Assembly (NCBI GenBank): GCA_902800435.1 | Contig: CADCEQ010000007.1 | Coordinates: 1-64,000, forward strand | Reading direction: 5' to 3' | Length of the DNA stretch: 64,000 bases | From: an uncultured Prevotellaceae bacterium | GTDB lineage: Bacteria; Bacteroidota; Bacteroidia; Bacteroidales; Bacteroidaceae | Part shown: positions 1 to 7,817 of the stretch, piece by piece | How the letters are laid out: each line of letters begins with the position of its first letter | Numbering within the stretch: position 1 is the stretch's first letter | Program-made: the position numbers and the translations under genes | Notes under the pieces: generated by a model | The model's database searches: none | The model's input: only the letters and a program-made list of their open reading frames with translations | What the model was told of the DNA's origin: nothing

Positions 1-36
1 CAAATCACGTGCTCTGGCCAACTGAGCTAAAGAGGC
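1..36 (-). tRNA. tRNA-Thr (anticodon TGT expected), 5' part only
   Basis: On the minus strand the sequence begins GCCTCTTTAGCTCAGTTGG, a normal acceptor strand plus D-arm, and continues through the 5' side of the anticodon stem to TTTG at the window edge. The loop would read TTTGTAA, giving anticodon TGT (Thr). The 3' half is outside the window. It follows hpf, as in Bacteroidales where a tRNA cluster leads into tuf. The anticodon is inferred from the partial loop. Confidence 0.85.
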
Positions 37-89
37 TTCTCAAAGCAGCCGTTCTCTGTTTCAGATTTACGACCTGTCGGAAAACGGCT

Positions 90-122
90 GCAAAGTTACT
101 ACTTATTTTTGAATTACCAAAA
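90..122 (-). promoter_or_regulatory. Bacteroidetes-type promoter for the tRNA-Thr cluster
   Basis: Read on the minus strand: TTTTGG, about 18 bp, then TAACTTTGC (rc of 90-98). This matches the Bacteroidetes sigma consensus and lies about 50 bp upstream of the tRNA 5' end, so the tRNA cluster can be transcribed independently of hpf. Confidence 0.65.
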
Positions 123-138
123 CTTTTCCAAGTTTTTT

Positions 139-438
139 TTAGTGATTTCTCAATTTTTCCTTGAATTTCTGAAGTTGAGCCCTCATGGAGTCGACACATA
201 AGTCAATACTTTCCTCAAAAGTGTCACTTGTCTTCTCCACGAACAGAGTGCTTCCCGGCACGGCCACAGAAAGGCTTGCTTCCTTGTTCTGGGCGGTAGC
301 TGGCTTCACAACTTTCAATTGCACCTCTACTTTCTGTATGTCTTCAAATGATTTTTCCAACTTGGCGACCTTTTTCTCAATGAACGCCTCTAACTTCTCG
401 GTGGCGTCGAAGTGAATCGACTGAATTTTAATTTCCAT
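139..438 (-). CDS. hpf: Ribosome hibernation promoting factor (short HPF/RaiA type)
   Basis: This 99-residue protein matches the short HPF/YfiA family in length and layout: an N-terminal beta strand (EIKIQSIHF), a helix rich in Lys and Glu, central strands, and a basic C-terminal helix ending KFKEKLRNH. Family members bind the 30S decoding region in stationary phase and stabilise inactive ribosomes. It lacks the C-terminal dimerisation domain of long HPF. The ATG is preceded by AGGAGGT, a strong Shine-Dalgarno that is rare in this phylum. It lies 37 bp downstream of xerC and is probably cotranscribed with it. Confidence 0.93.
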   Translation of the reverse strand: MEIKIQSIHFDATEKLEAFIEKKVAKLEKSFEDIQKVEVQLKVVKPATAQNKEASLSVAVPGSTLFVEKTSDTFEESIDLCVDSMRAQLQKFKEKLRNH

Positions 439-475
439 AGTTACCTCCTATTTTTTTAATAGTTTATAAATAAGG

Positions 476-1357
476 TTATGCCCTTGGGTGGGCTTCGTTG
501 TAAACTCGCTTCAACTGCTCGAACGTGGTGTGCGTATAAATCTCTGTTGTGTTCAGGCTTTCATGCCCCAGCAGTTTCTTTACACTTTCAAGTCCGGCTC
601 CGTTATTCAGCATGGCTGTTGCAAAGCTGTGCCTCAGCACGTGAGGCGAGCGCTTCTTCAGCGTAGTGACTTCCGAGAGATGTTTCTTGACCAGGTATTG
701 CACCTGCTGTCTGCTCATCCTCTCACCCTTTCCGGTCAGCAACAGAGCCTTCGACTGTTTCTGCACTTCTTGATCACGACGTGCCATATAATCAGTCAAT
801 GCCTGTGCCAGTTCCTCGCCGATTGGGATGATGCGCTGCTTGTCGCGCTTTCCCGTCACTTTCAGCTGCATAGCCACGAAGTCGATGTCTTCATCGTTGA
901 GGCCGACCAGTTCCGCCAGGCGGATACCTGTCTCGTAGAATAATAATAATATGGTACGCGCACGTACATTATTATATTTATCCCCTTCCAAATTCTCGTC
1001 GAAGAGCCTGTCCATCTCTGCCTCGCGTACAAACTGCGGTAGCGGTTTCGGCTTCTTAGGACCTGTAATCCCACAGGCAGGATCTTTCTCAACGAGCTGT
1101 CGTGACAAGGCATAACGGTAGAACGTCCTAACAGCACTCAATCCACGGTTTACCGTAGCGGGCTTTTTACCCTCATCCATCTGGCGCTCCATCCAGCCCC
1201 TGATCAAATCAGCATCGACCGTTAGTAACGAAAGACAATCGTCCACTTCCTGAATGTACGTCTCGAAATCACGTAGACTCTCTTCGTACCACTGCACTGT
1301 CAGCGGACTTCTGTTCCGCTCATAGCGCAGGTAATTCAGAAACTGGTCGACTATCAT
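476..1357 (-). CDS. xerC: Tyrosine recombinase XerC
   Basis: The 293-residue protein has an N-terminal SAM-like DNA-binding domain (about 1-90) and a C-terminal catalytic domain. The full tyrosine-recombinase set is visible: R146 (in GIRLAEL), K170, H239 and R242 (HVLRH), H265 (LLGHESL) and nucleophile Y274 (EIYTH). Xer recombinases resolve chromosome dimers at dif with a partner recombinase. Its position between rpsU and hpf is the housekeeping arrangement of Bacteroidales, so it is not a phage or integron integrase. The ATG is preceded by AAGGT. Confidence 0.93.
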   Translation of the reverse strand: MIVDQFLNYLRYERNRSPLTVQWYEESLRDFETYIQEVDDCLSLLTVDADLIRGWMERQMDEGKKPATVNRGLSAVRTFYRYALSRQLVEKDPACGITGPKKPKPLPQFVREAEMDRLFDENLEGDKYNNVRARTILLLFYETGIRLAELVGLNDEDIDFVAMQLKVTGKRDKQRIIPIGEELAQALTDYMARRDQEVQKQSKALLLTGKGERMSRQQVQYLVKKHLSEVTTLKKRSPHVLRHSFATAMLNNGAGLESVKKLLGHESLNTTEIYTHTTFEQLKRVYNEAHPRA

Positions 1358-1404
1358 AAACGTTACCTTTCTATTCTAGATAAATCGTTAACGTTCGGCC
1401 ATTT

Positions 1405-1420
1405 ATGAAGCACGCTTCAT
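1405..1420. repeat. Short palindrome between rpsU and xerC
   Basis: ATGAAGC and GCTTCAT form a perfect 7-bp inverted repeat separated by 2 nt, in the leader region between the candidate xerC promoter and its start codon. There is no T-run, so it is not an intrinsic terminator. Role unknown. Confidence 0.4.
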
Positions 1421-1450
1421 CACGGCTCTCACTTACTCACGATTTTCGGC

Positions 1451-1484
1451 AACGAATTTACGGAAAAAAATTCGAACCACCAAA
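1451..1484 (-). promoter_or_regulatory. Candidate promoter upstream of xerC
   Basis: Minus strand: TTTG (rc of 1481-1484), 20 bp, then TAAATTCG. The -33 box is good and the -7 box imperfect. It falls between the rpsU stop and the xerC start and could give xerC-hpf expression independent of rpsU. Confidence 0.4.
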
Positions 1485-1499
1485 TTTTTTAGGATTTTT

Positions 1500-1691
1500 T
1501 TATTCCTCAGTGGCGCGGAGCTGCTGTACGTAAATGGCGTGCTCCATCTTCAGGCGCTTCAGAACAGACGGTTTGTCGAACTGCTGACGACGACGCAGTT
1601 CCTTCACGACACCTGTCTTTTCATACTTTCTCTTGAACTTCTTGAGGGCCTTCTCGATGTTCTCGCCTTCTTTTACCGGTACAATAATCAT
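1500..1691 (-). CDS. rpsU: 30S ribosomal protein S21
   Basis: The 63-residue basic protein begins MIIVPVKEGENIEKALKKF, the typical Bacteroidetes S21 N-terminus, and continues with the conserved RRR-x-x-F-x-KPS region. S21 sits on the 30S platform near the 3' end of 16S rRNA and affects initiation; Bacteroidetes S21 has been linked to occlusion of the anti-Shine-Dalgarno. It is the first gene of the rpsU-xerC-hpf block and has its own promoter about 70 bp upstream. Confidence 0.95.
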   Translation of the reverse strand: MIIVPVKEGENIEKALKKFKRKYEKTGVVKELRRRQQFDKPSVLKRLKMEHAIYVQQLRATEE

Positions 1692-1758
1692 TTTGCTTTG
1701 CTTTAAAATTTTAATTGTTAAACTTAGTGCTTCGGGCCAGGGGCCACGAAAAGCGGGT

Positions 1759-1790
1759 GCAAAGTTACTACTTTTTTACTTAACTGCCAA
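1759..1790 (-). promoter_or_regulatory. Bacteroidetes-type promoter of rpsU
   Basis: Minus strand: TTGG (rc of 1787-1790), 19 bp, TAACTTTGC (rc of 1759-1767). Consensus spacing, about 70 bp upstream of the rpsU ATG. Confidence 0.7.
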
Positions 1791-1821
1791 GTTTTTAGCT
1801 ATTTTTTTATAAAATAACTAC

Positions 1822-3123
1822 TCAGAAGGCTCTCATGGCCAAGTAACGATTGATGACATCGACCGTCAAATCCTGTGGCGAGGTGAGCAGCGAGAGGATG
1901 CCGTACTGACGGAGAGTGGCACTGACAAGCTGCTTTTCAGCGACGAACTTTTCGGCAACCTCGTGCTGACAACGCTGTTCGTCGGTAGTAGCGGGAGAGG
2001 CAACGAACTGCTGCAACTCGACGTCGTTGAAGAAGACGACGAGCAGACGATGGCGGCGGGCTATCTGCTGGAGGAACGGCAGCTGGCGCTGCAGGGAAAC
2101 GAGTCCCATGAAGTTGGTGAAGAGTATCAGCAGGGAGTGCTTGCTGATGTGGCGGCCGATACCCACTGAGAGGGCAGAGAAGTCGGTCTCCTCGAAGTTG
2201 GTTTGCTCGGCGTAGAGCGTTTCCATGAGTTTGTTTATATGGCCGGGCCGTCGGTCGGCAGCCACGTAGGTCTCAAGGTTGTCGTTAAAGGTGATGAGTC
2301 CGGCACGGTCCTCCTTGCGCATGGCCACATAGCTGAGTGCCAAGGAGGCGTTGATGGCATAGTCGAGGAGGGTCATGCCCTCAAAAGCCTGCTGCATGAC
2401 GCGGCCCTTGTCGATAATGCAAAACACCTGCTGCGACCGCTCGTCCTGATAGACGTTCACCATCGGACGGCTGAGACGTGCGGTGGCCCGCCAGTTAACG
2501 GTGCGATAGTCGTCGCCGCGCAGGTAGTCGCGAATGTGCTCAAACTCGGTATTGCGGCCTATACGTCGTATGCGCTTGATGCCAGGCTGCTGCAGGTTCT
2601 GGCTGATGGCCATCAGCTCATACTGGTGCAGTTTCTGGAATGAAGGGTAGACGCAGACGTCGCAGGGCGAGGCACAGCGGTAGCGGCGCTCGACGAGACC
2701 GAGGTGCGTAGAGGCGAAGACAAGGACGTGGCCGAAGGCATAGACGCCGCGACGGGTGGGACGGAGGGAGTAGGTGATGGGTGATGGGTGGTGGGTGATG
2801 GGTGATAGGTGGGAAGTGTCGCTGCGCTTCTGGAACTGGAAGGGCAGCTCATCGATAACCTCAAGGCGGACAGGGAATGGGTAGGTGCTCTCAACGCTGA
2901 TGGTGACGGGGTTGTCGTCGCCGTTGCTGAAGCGGGTGCTGAGTCGGCGCTCGGCGGTGATGGCACGGCGGTGCCAGAGCAGGGCGACGTCGGCGAGGGT
3001 GGCTATGAGCAGCAGCAAAGTGAGCAGCCGCCCCGCCGTAAACAGCGGGGCATAAGCATAACCGAGGCCGGTGACGAGGGCGACGGCAAGCAGCAGGAGG
3101 TAGAAGCGGCGACGCAGGTACAT
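1822..3123 (-). CDS. DUF58 domain protein (MoxR-associated, vWA-like)
   Basis: 433 residues from the ATG at 3123; a longer frame needs TTG, so ATG is preferred. Two hydrophobic helices (about 8-25 and 32-50) anchor the N-terminus. The DUF58 core lies at about 185-270, with the signature LRGDDYRTVNWRATARL and a vWA-like IDKGR. DUF58 proteins are encoded with MoxR ATPases, proposed to remodel or load them at the membrane, but their biochemical role is unsettled. Last gene of the minus-strand operon starting at 7741. Residues 103-117 are a low-complexity stretch encoded by a heptamer array, absent from what I recall of the family. Confidence 0.87.
   Translation of the reverse strand: MYLRRRFYLLLLAVALVTGLGYAYAPLFTAGRLLTLLLLIATLADVALLWHRRAITAERRLSTRFSNGDDNPVTISVESTYPFPVRLEVIDELPFQFQKRSDTSHLSPITHHPSPITYSLRPTRRGVYAFGHVLVFASTHLGLVERRYRCASPCDVCVYPSFQKLHQYELMAISQNLQQPGIKRIRRIGRNTEFEHIRDYLRGDDYRTVNWRATARLSRPMVNVYQDERSQQVFCIIDKGRVMQQAFEGMTLLDYAINASLALSYVAMRKEDRAGLITFNDNLETYVAADRRPGHINKLMETLYAEQTNFEETDFSALSVGIGRHISKHSLLILFTNFMGLVSLQRQLPFLQQIARRHRLLVVFFNDVELQQFVASPATTDEQRCQHEVAEKFVAEKQLVSATLRQYGILSLLTSPQDLTVDVINRYLAMRAF
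2773..2814. repeat. Heptamer array (GGTGATG-type, 6 units) inside the DUF58 gene
   Basis: Six consecutive 7-bp units: GGTGATG, GGTGATG, GGTGGTG, GGTGATG, GGTGATA, GGTGGGA. Total 42 bp, exactly 14 codons, so the frame is kept; the protein shows a Ser-Pro-Ile-Thr-His-type stretch. Loss or gain of one unit would shift the frame. Confidence 0.85.
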
Positions 3124-3168
3124 TGGCAGTCTTTCTATGCTGCAACACTGTAGCAGCAAAGGGAACAA

Positions 3169-4137
3169 TTACTTGGGAACCTCCACTTTATCGAGCAGAC
3201 GGAGGGCGACCTTCTGAGGCGTATAGCCCTCCATCTCGGCCTCGGCGGTGAGCACGAGGCGGTGCTGAAGCACGGCGGGCACCACCTGCTTCACATCGTC
3301 GGGCGTCAGGTAGTCGCGGCCCTGAAGCAGAGCGTAGGCCTTGGCCGACTGCAGGATGGCCACCGATGCACGGGGCGAGGCGCCGAGATAGACGACGCGG
3401 CTCTTACGCGTCTGCTGGACGATGTCGACCACATACTGCAGCAGCGACTGTTCGGCATAGACCTCGCTGAGCAGGGTGCGCAACTGCAGCAGTTCGTCCT
3501 TGGTGATGACGGGCTGTACGCGGCTGAGGTCGGTGAACGTGGCGTTCTCATGGTGGCGCTGCAGGATGCGCAGCTCCTCCTCGGCCGACGGATAGTCCAT
3601 CGTGAGCTTCATCAGGAAGCGGTCGGTCTGTGCCTCGGGCAGCTTGTACGTACCCTCCTGCTCCACAGGATTCTGCGTGGCCAGAATGGTGTAGAGTGGC
3701 GACATGGGGTGAGTGGTGCCGTCGATGGTGGCCTGGCGCTCCTCCATCACCTCGAAGAGGGCGGCCTGCGTCTTGGCAGGGGCACGGTTCACCTCGTCGA
3801 CCAGCACGAGGTCGGCAAAGACCGGACCGGCGTGGAACTGGAACTCCTGCGTCTTCATGTTAAACACACTGGTGCCGAGCACGTCGCTGGGCATCAGGTC
3901 GGGCGTGAACTGCACGCGGCTGAACTTGGCGTCGATGAGCCGGGCCACGAGCTTGGCCAGCAGCGTCTTGGCTACGCCAGGCACGCCTTCTATCAGCACG
4001 TGACCGCCGGCAAGGATGGCCGTCAGCAGCAGTTCGACGTTCTGGTCCTGTCCGACGATGACCTCGCCGATGGCCTGGCGCAGCGTCTGTACCTTCTCGG
4101 CGAAGGCCGTCAGGTCTAAGCTTTTTCTTTCTTCCAT
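3169..4137 (-). CDS. MoxR family AAA+ ATPase
   Basis: The 322-residue protein has Walker A GVPGVAKT (51-58), Walker B LVLVDE (110-115), the sensor-1 region ATQNP, and the C-terminal AAA lid. MoxR ATPases act as chaperone-like factors for assembling envelope or metal-dependent complexes, usually with vWA or DUF58 partners. It overlaps the end of the DUF4350 gene by 22 bp, and the DUF58 gene follows after about 45 bp, so the unit is tightly cotranscribed. The cellular client is unknown. Confidence 0.92.
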   Translation of the reverse strand: MEERKSLDLTAFAEKVQTLRQAIGEVIVGQDQNVELLLTAILAGGHVLIEGVPGVAKTLLAKLVARLIDAKFSRVQFTPDLMPSDVLGTSVFNMKTQEFQFHAGPVFADLVLVDEVNRAPAKTQAALFEVMEERQATIDGTTHPMSPLYTILATQNPVEQEGTYKLPEAQTDRFLMKLTMDYPSAEEELRILQRHHENATFTDLSRVQPVITKDELLQLRTLLSEVYAEQSLLQYVVDIVQQTRKSRVVYLGASPRASVAILQSAKAYALLQGRDYLTPDDVKQVVPAVLQHRLVLTAEAEMEGYTPQKVALRLLDKVEVPK

Positions 4138-5177
4138 ATACTCTTATTATGTTTTTGTTTCATGTATTGTAGGGTGCCGATGTGGCGGATGAAGTCGAGC
4201 TGGTAGTTGTGGGGCGGCTTTTCGACGGGGATGGCACGCTGACGGCGGCGGGCACTAAAGCCCATCAGCAGCACGACACCGAGCAGCACGAGGTAGAGCG
4301 CCCAGCGTAGGGGCGGACGCTTCAGCAGCTCTCGGAAGGGTGAACTTTCCGCCACGTCATAGTTGGGCATATAGGCCTCGGTGCGCACCACAGGCAAATC
4401 CTTCAGGCGGTTCAGCAGGCGATGGACGTAGGCGGGATTGTTAAGAATGCCGTAGTTGGTCAGCAGCAGCGGCGTGGTGACGAGGATCAACTCGCCACGA
4501 CCAATGGGATAACTGAGGGCTACGACGTCGGCCACCTTGGTTTTCGACGAATCTGCCTTCATATAAGGGCTGTCCTTGTCGATGTGCTCTTCCGCGAATT
4601 GCATATCTTCCCAATTGTTGATTTTGGCCAGCGGGACGGCGGGGAGCGTGTCAAGGATGCAGGCACTGAGGAACTGCGGGTGGATGTAGGTGACAGAGGG
4701 TGGATAGAGTGCCGAGTCACCAACCCAGTACAGGCTGTCGGAAGGGATTTCCCGACCAAAAGTCTTCTGGAAACCGGCAGCATTGAAATAATTCTTCGAG
4801 TTACAGTAGATGTTCAGCGTGTCGCAGAGTTCATCATCGAAATACGAGTGCGCATAAAGAATGCGGTTGCCTCGGGCAGCCAAGGCAAGGAGGGTGTCGA
4901 TGTTGACCTCCTCAGGGAATGAGCCGTGAGAACGGACGATGATGATAGAACGCGGCGACGATTTCTCTAAAGCCAACTGCGACAGCGACTTACGGCAGAC
5001 GGCATAGCCTTGGGGCATCGTGGTGGCAAGCATGCTGTCGAAGACATAGCAGCCGAATGGCTGGCGGTCGGCATGGGCAAAGGTCGGCTCCCACACGAAG
5101 CGGCGCGGCATCTGGTACTCCAAGACGAGCATCAGCACAGTCAGCCCCAGGATAAGCAACCAGAACTTACGGTTCAC
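4116..5177 (-). CDS. DUF4350-type membrane protein
   Basis: 353 residues. An N-terminal membrane segment (about 5-20) precedes a soluble region containing IIIVRSHGSF and GRELILVTTP, like the DUF4350 fold; a second membrane helix (about 293-310, LYLVLLGVVLLMGF) is followed by a basic cytoplasmic tail. The start is GTG, supported by GGAGGT 6-7 nt upstream, a strong Shine-Dalgarno for this phylum. It overlaps the DUF4129 gene by 11 bp and moxR by 22 bp, implying translational coupling. DUF4350 proteins recur with MoxR/DUF58/DUF4129; molecular function unknown. Confidence 0.78.
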   Translation of the reverse strand: MNRKFWLLILGLTVLMLVLEYQMPRRFVWEPTFAHADRQPFGCYVFDSMLATTMPQGYAVCRKSLSQLALEKSSPRSIIIVRSHGSFPEEVNIDTLLALAARGNRILYAHSYFDDELCDTLNIYCNSKNYFNAAGFQKTFGREIPSDSLYWVGDSALYPPSVTYIHPQFLSACILDTLPAVPLAKINNWEDMQFAEEHIDKDSPYMKADSSKTKVADVVALSYPIGRGELILVTTPLLLTNYGILNNPAYVHRLLNRLKDLPVVRTEAYMPNYDVAESSPFRELLKRPPLRWALYLVLLGVVLLMGFSARRRQRAIPVEKPPHNYQLDFIRHIGTLQYMKQKHNKSIWKKEKA

Positions 5178-5814
5178 GGGCTACCTCCTTTCCTAATTGT
5201 TCCACCTCTTCATAGAGCGGGCGGGTGGCGGGGAAATTGCCGTAGCGAACGCGCAAGAAATGGGCGGTGAGGGTGCGGAAGGCGGCGGGGGCAGCAGCGG
5301 TTGGGACAGCGGCACCGCCGCTGCACAGCGAACAGGCAGCTGAGAACTCGCGGACGTACTGCATTGGGGTTTTGAAGGGCTGCCAGTCGATGAGGCTGGC
5401 GTCAGTGAGGGCTTTGAGGGTCTGGAGGTAGCGCAGACGGATGGCCTCGCGAAAGTTGCTGTTGGCAACAGCCTGGCTGATGGCGGTGCCGAAGTCGACG
5501 CCGTAGATGGTGTCCTCGGCATCACAATCAGTATTCTCTCCCTGTTCCTGTCGCCGGAAGATGCCGCTGTTTTGGCGCCACAGATACCACGCTATGAAGC
5601 CCAGCACACCGACGGCAAGGATGGCAAGCACCCACTGGAAGACGGTGCTGTTGACAGCATCTCCGAAGATGTCATTTAGGAACTCCCTGATCTGCATCAT
5701 CAGCCACTCAGTGAAAGTCATCCCACCTCCGACCAACTCGCGGTTGTAGTCGAAGTCCTGCTGAGCCTGCCACTGGGCTATCTGCGCGCTGTCTATGACG
5801 AGGGTATCGGGCAA
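5167..5814 (-). CDS. DUF4129-type protein with altered N-terminus (TTG start or lost leader)
   Basis: 215 residues in the open frame, with one membrane helix (WVLAILAVGVLGFIAWYL) and a C-terminal DUF4129-like region (HFLRVRYGNFPATRPLYEEVEQLG). The frame starts with TTG at 5814; upstream it runs through a heptamer array to an in-frame TAA with no ATG. As I recall the family, a signal peptide precedes the segment DTLVIDSAQIAQW; none is seen here. An internal ATG (residue 32) would delete a conserved segment. Either TTG is used or the gene is damaged at its 5' end. Confidence 0.68.
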   Translation of the reverse strand: MPDTLVIDSAQIAQWQAQQDFDYNRELVGGGMTFTEWLMMQIREFLNDIFGDAVNSTVFQWVLAILAVGVLGFIAWYLWRQNSGIFRRQEQGENTDCDAEDTIYGVDFGTAISQAVANSNFREAIRLRYLQTLKALTDASLIDWQPFKTPMQYVREFSAACSLCSGGAAVPTAAAPAAFRTLTAHFLRVRYGNFPATRPLYEEVEQLGKEVAREP

Positions 5815-5870
5815 GGTGAAGGGTGAAGAGTGAAGAGTGAAGGGTGAAGGGTGAAGGGTGAGAGGTTAGA
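5815..5870. repeat. Heptamer array (GGTGAAG-type, 7-8 units) at the DUF4129 gene start
   Basis: Units read GGTGAAG, GGTGAAG, AGTGAAG, AGTGAAG, GGTGAAG, GGTGAAG, GGTGAGA, with a decayed eighth, GGTTAGA. The array fills the whole space between the stop of the upstream membrane-protein gene and the TTG start of the DUF4129 gene, and resembles the GGTGATG array in the DUF58 gene of the same operon. Confidence 0.9.
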
Positions 5871-6798
5871 GGGTCTCGAAGTTCTCAATGTCCTGGTCAA
5901 CGCCGACGCCATCGACCTTATCGCAGGCATGGCCGTACTGATAGGCGATGCCAATGCACATCAATGCCATTATGCAACTGCCGGCGAAACTCGACACCAC
6001 ACCCAGCAGATACTGAATGGCCGTATAGCCGAACGACGAGACAAAGCCCGAGGTGTTGCCCTGGGTGGCAAGGAGATTTTTCGCCATGACCATGATGTAC
6101 CACGGTGTGGAAATCAAGCCCGAGATGATGGAGGAGATGATGTAGAGCACAATCATGACGCCAACGATGCCGGCCCACGTCTTCCATCCCAAACGCACCG
6201 ACTTGGCGTAAGCGCTGACGATGCCAGTATCCTCGAACAGGTAGATGGGATAGACCAACACGAAGAGTGGCAGCACCACAACGGCTATGATAATGACCGG
6301 CAAGATGAAGTAAGGACTGGCGGCTATCAGTAGTGCCATCAGCAGGACGAAGACTACAAAAATAGCAATACTCGTGACCAGCAGTACCAGCTGGCGCACG
6401 CACTTCTGAACCACACCAGGCCGAAGGTCGTCGAAAGTGACACCCTTCAGCCGCTCCGACCGCTGCTCGTAGAGCTGCATCATCGTGTAGGAAACGGCAT
6501 AGACCAAGATGATGGCTACGAACTGCACCAACATATACAGGCCCATCGACGAGAGCCACTGCAGCATATCAGCAAAGTTCCGGCCTCCGCCACTTGTAAT
6601 AGCGGTGATGGACTCCATATAGCCCGTCATAAAGTTGTTCATACAGAACGTCTGCACGATTGCAACGGGCAGGACTAAGTAAGTGATGTACTTCAACAGC
6701 GTGCGAAAGTTCTCGCCGACGAAGTCGAACGTGTCAGACAGCTTGTCGCCAAACGTTCTCTTGCGATAGAGTTTAATCAATGGTTTTTCTGAGCTCAT
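5866..6798 (-). CDS. Polytopic membrane protein of the MoxR operon
   Basis: 310 residues from the ATG at 6798 (preceded by AAAAAGAAAA); an upstream extension is rejected because it only reads through the promoter-distal end of the SpoIIM gene. About six hydrophobic segments, including VLYIISSIISGLIST and ILPVIIIAVVVLPLFVLVYPI. The N-terminus (LIKLYRKRTFGDKLSDTFDFVGENF) is cytoplasmic and charged. I do not recognise a named enzyme family; proteins of this layout accompany SpoIIM/RDD/DUF4129 clusters in Bacteroidetes. Overlaps the SpoIIM gene by 26 bp. Confidence 0.75.
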   Translation of the reverse strand: MSSEKPLIKLYRKRTFGDKLSDTFDFVGENFRTLLKYITYLVLPVAIVQTFCMNNFMTGYMESITAITSGGGRNFADMLQWLSSMGLYMLVQFVAIILVYAVSYTMMQLYEQRSERLKGVTFDDLRPGVVQKCVRQLVLLVTSIAIFVVFVLLMALLIAASPYFILPVIIIAVVVLPLFVLVYPIYLFEDTGIVSAYAKSVRLGWKTWAGIVGVMIVLYIISSIISGLISTPWYIMVMAKNLLATQGNTSGFVSSFGYTAIQYLLGVVSSFAGSCIMALMCIGIAYQYGHACDKVDGVGVDQDIENFETL

Positions 6799-7741
6799 GG
6801 TTTTTCTTTTTAGGTAATACAATATAATAATAGATAACAAATGCCAAAGAACAGAGGATGATGCTCAGCCGCAGCAGGTCGGGCCACTCGGTGTGGCGCG
6901 TGAAGAAACCCTCGATAAAGCCCGCCACGACGAACAACGGCACCGCACCCACCACGATGCGCAGACCGCGACGCGCCCCACGCCGGAACGACACGAGCCG
7001 GGGATAGGTGCCAGGGAAGAGCCAGCCGTTGCCCATGGCTATGCCAGCAGCTCCAGCCACGATAATGGCCGAAATCTCAAGCGTGCCGTGCAGCCAGACG
7101 GCCAACGCCGACTGCCACAGCAGGCCGTGCTGGGCGAAGAACGTCTGGAACGAGCCGAGCATCACGCCATTCTGGAACAGGATGAACCCCGTGCCGATGC
7201 TGGTGAACACGCCCAGGACGAAGGTGACGAACGACACCTTGACATTGTTCAGCGTAATCATACTGAACATATCGCTCTCAGGGTCGCCGTTGTAAACGGC
7301 CATCGGCTCGCCATTGGCGATGTTCTGCAGCGTCATGTCCACATAGTTGTCACCAAGAATGATGCGGCAGAACTCCGGATCGAACAACTGCGACAGCATG
7401 CCCACCAGGGCACTCGTCAGGAAGATAATGAACGAAGTCAGCAACTCGCGCCGCGCCTCCCACATCGTGCGCGGCACCTCGTCGGTCCAGAACGTCAGGA
7501 GCCGCGACCAGCGGTAGCGCTGCGAGCGGTAAATCTCGTTGTGAAGGGCAGAAGCAAGGTTATTCAAATAGCGCGTAATCTTCGACTCCGGGTAGTGCGT
7601 CTGCGCAAAGGCCAGGTCGCTGGTCACGTCGATGTAGGTGTCGGCCAGTTGGGTGGCCTCGGTCTCACCGACCGCATCCACTACCAGCTCAGCACTGCGC
7701 CACTTCTCGATGTTCTGCCTGATGAACGTGACTTCCTTCAT
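6773..7741 (-). CDS. SpoIIM/DUF95 family membrane protein
   Basis: 322 residues from the ATG at 7741. A soluble N-terminal part (KEVTFIRQNIEKWR, about 1-95) is followed by several membrane helices, with the family's LFQNGVMLGSF and WLHGTLEISAIIVAGAAG motifs (the latter about 220-240). SpoIIM homologues outside sporulators are encoded beside RDD, MoxR and DUF58 genes and are thought to be membrane scaffolds; there is no sporulation link here. First gene of the minus-strand operon, with a promoter directly upstream facing the RDD gene. Confidence 0.87.
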   Translation of the reverse strand: MKEVTFIRQNIEKWRSAELVVDAVGETEATQLADTYIDVTSDLAFAQTHYPESKITRYLNNLASALHNEIYRSQRYRWSRLLTFWTDEVPRTMWEARRELLTSFIIFLTSALVGMLSQLFDPEFCRIILGDNYVDMTLQNIANGEPMAVYNGDPESDMFSMITLNNVKVSFVTFVLGVFTSIGTGFILFQNGVMLGSFQTFFAQHGLLWQSALAVWLHGTLEISAIIVAGAAGIAMGNGWLFPGTYPRLVSFRRGARRGLRIVVGAVPLFVVAGFIEGFFTRHTEWPDLLRLSIILCSLAFVIYYYIVLPKKKNHELRKTID

Positions 7742-7749
7742 AATTCTGT

Positions 7750-7810
7750 GCAAAGGTACGAAAAAATTTATAATTACAATTGATAATTGATAATAATTTC
7801 GTACCTTTGC
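7750..7810. promoter_or_regulatory. Mirror-image divergent promoters between spoIIM-like and RDD genes
   Basis: Minus strand: TACCTTTGC (rc of 7750-7758) with TTG (rc of 7777-7779) 18 bp upstream. Plus strand: TTG (7780-7782), 19 bp, TACCTTTGC (7802-7810). The two -7 boxes form a perfect 14-bp inverted repeat (TTTCGTACCTTTGC), and the two -33 boxes are adjacent. AATTATC-like heptamers lie between them. The plus-strand start codon is only 7 nt after its -7 box. Confidence 0.75.
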
Positions 7811-7817
7811 CGACGAA

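Noticed and set aside
5..199. 64-codon ORF at the left edge
   Set aside because: It overlaps the tRNA-Thr gene and its promoter and has no homology.
476..1357. Phage or integron integrase
   Set aside because: The tyrosine recombinase lies between rpsU and hpf, the conserved XerC location, with no att-like repeats or cargo genes.
6773..7741. Sporulation function for the SpoIIM-like protein
   Set aside because: No other sporulation gene is present and Bacteroidetes do not form endospores; the family occurs widely with MoxR/RDD genes.
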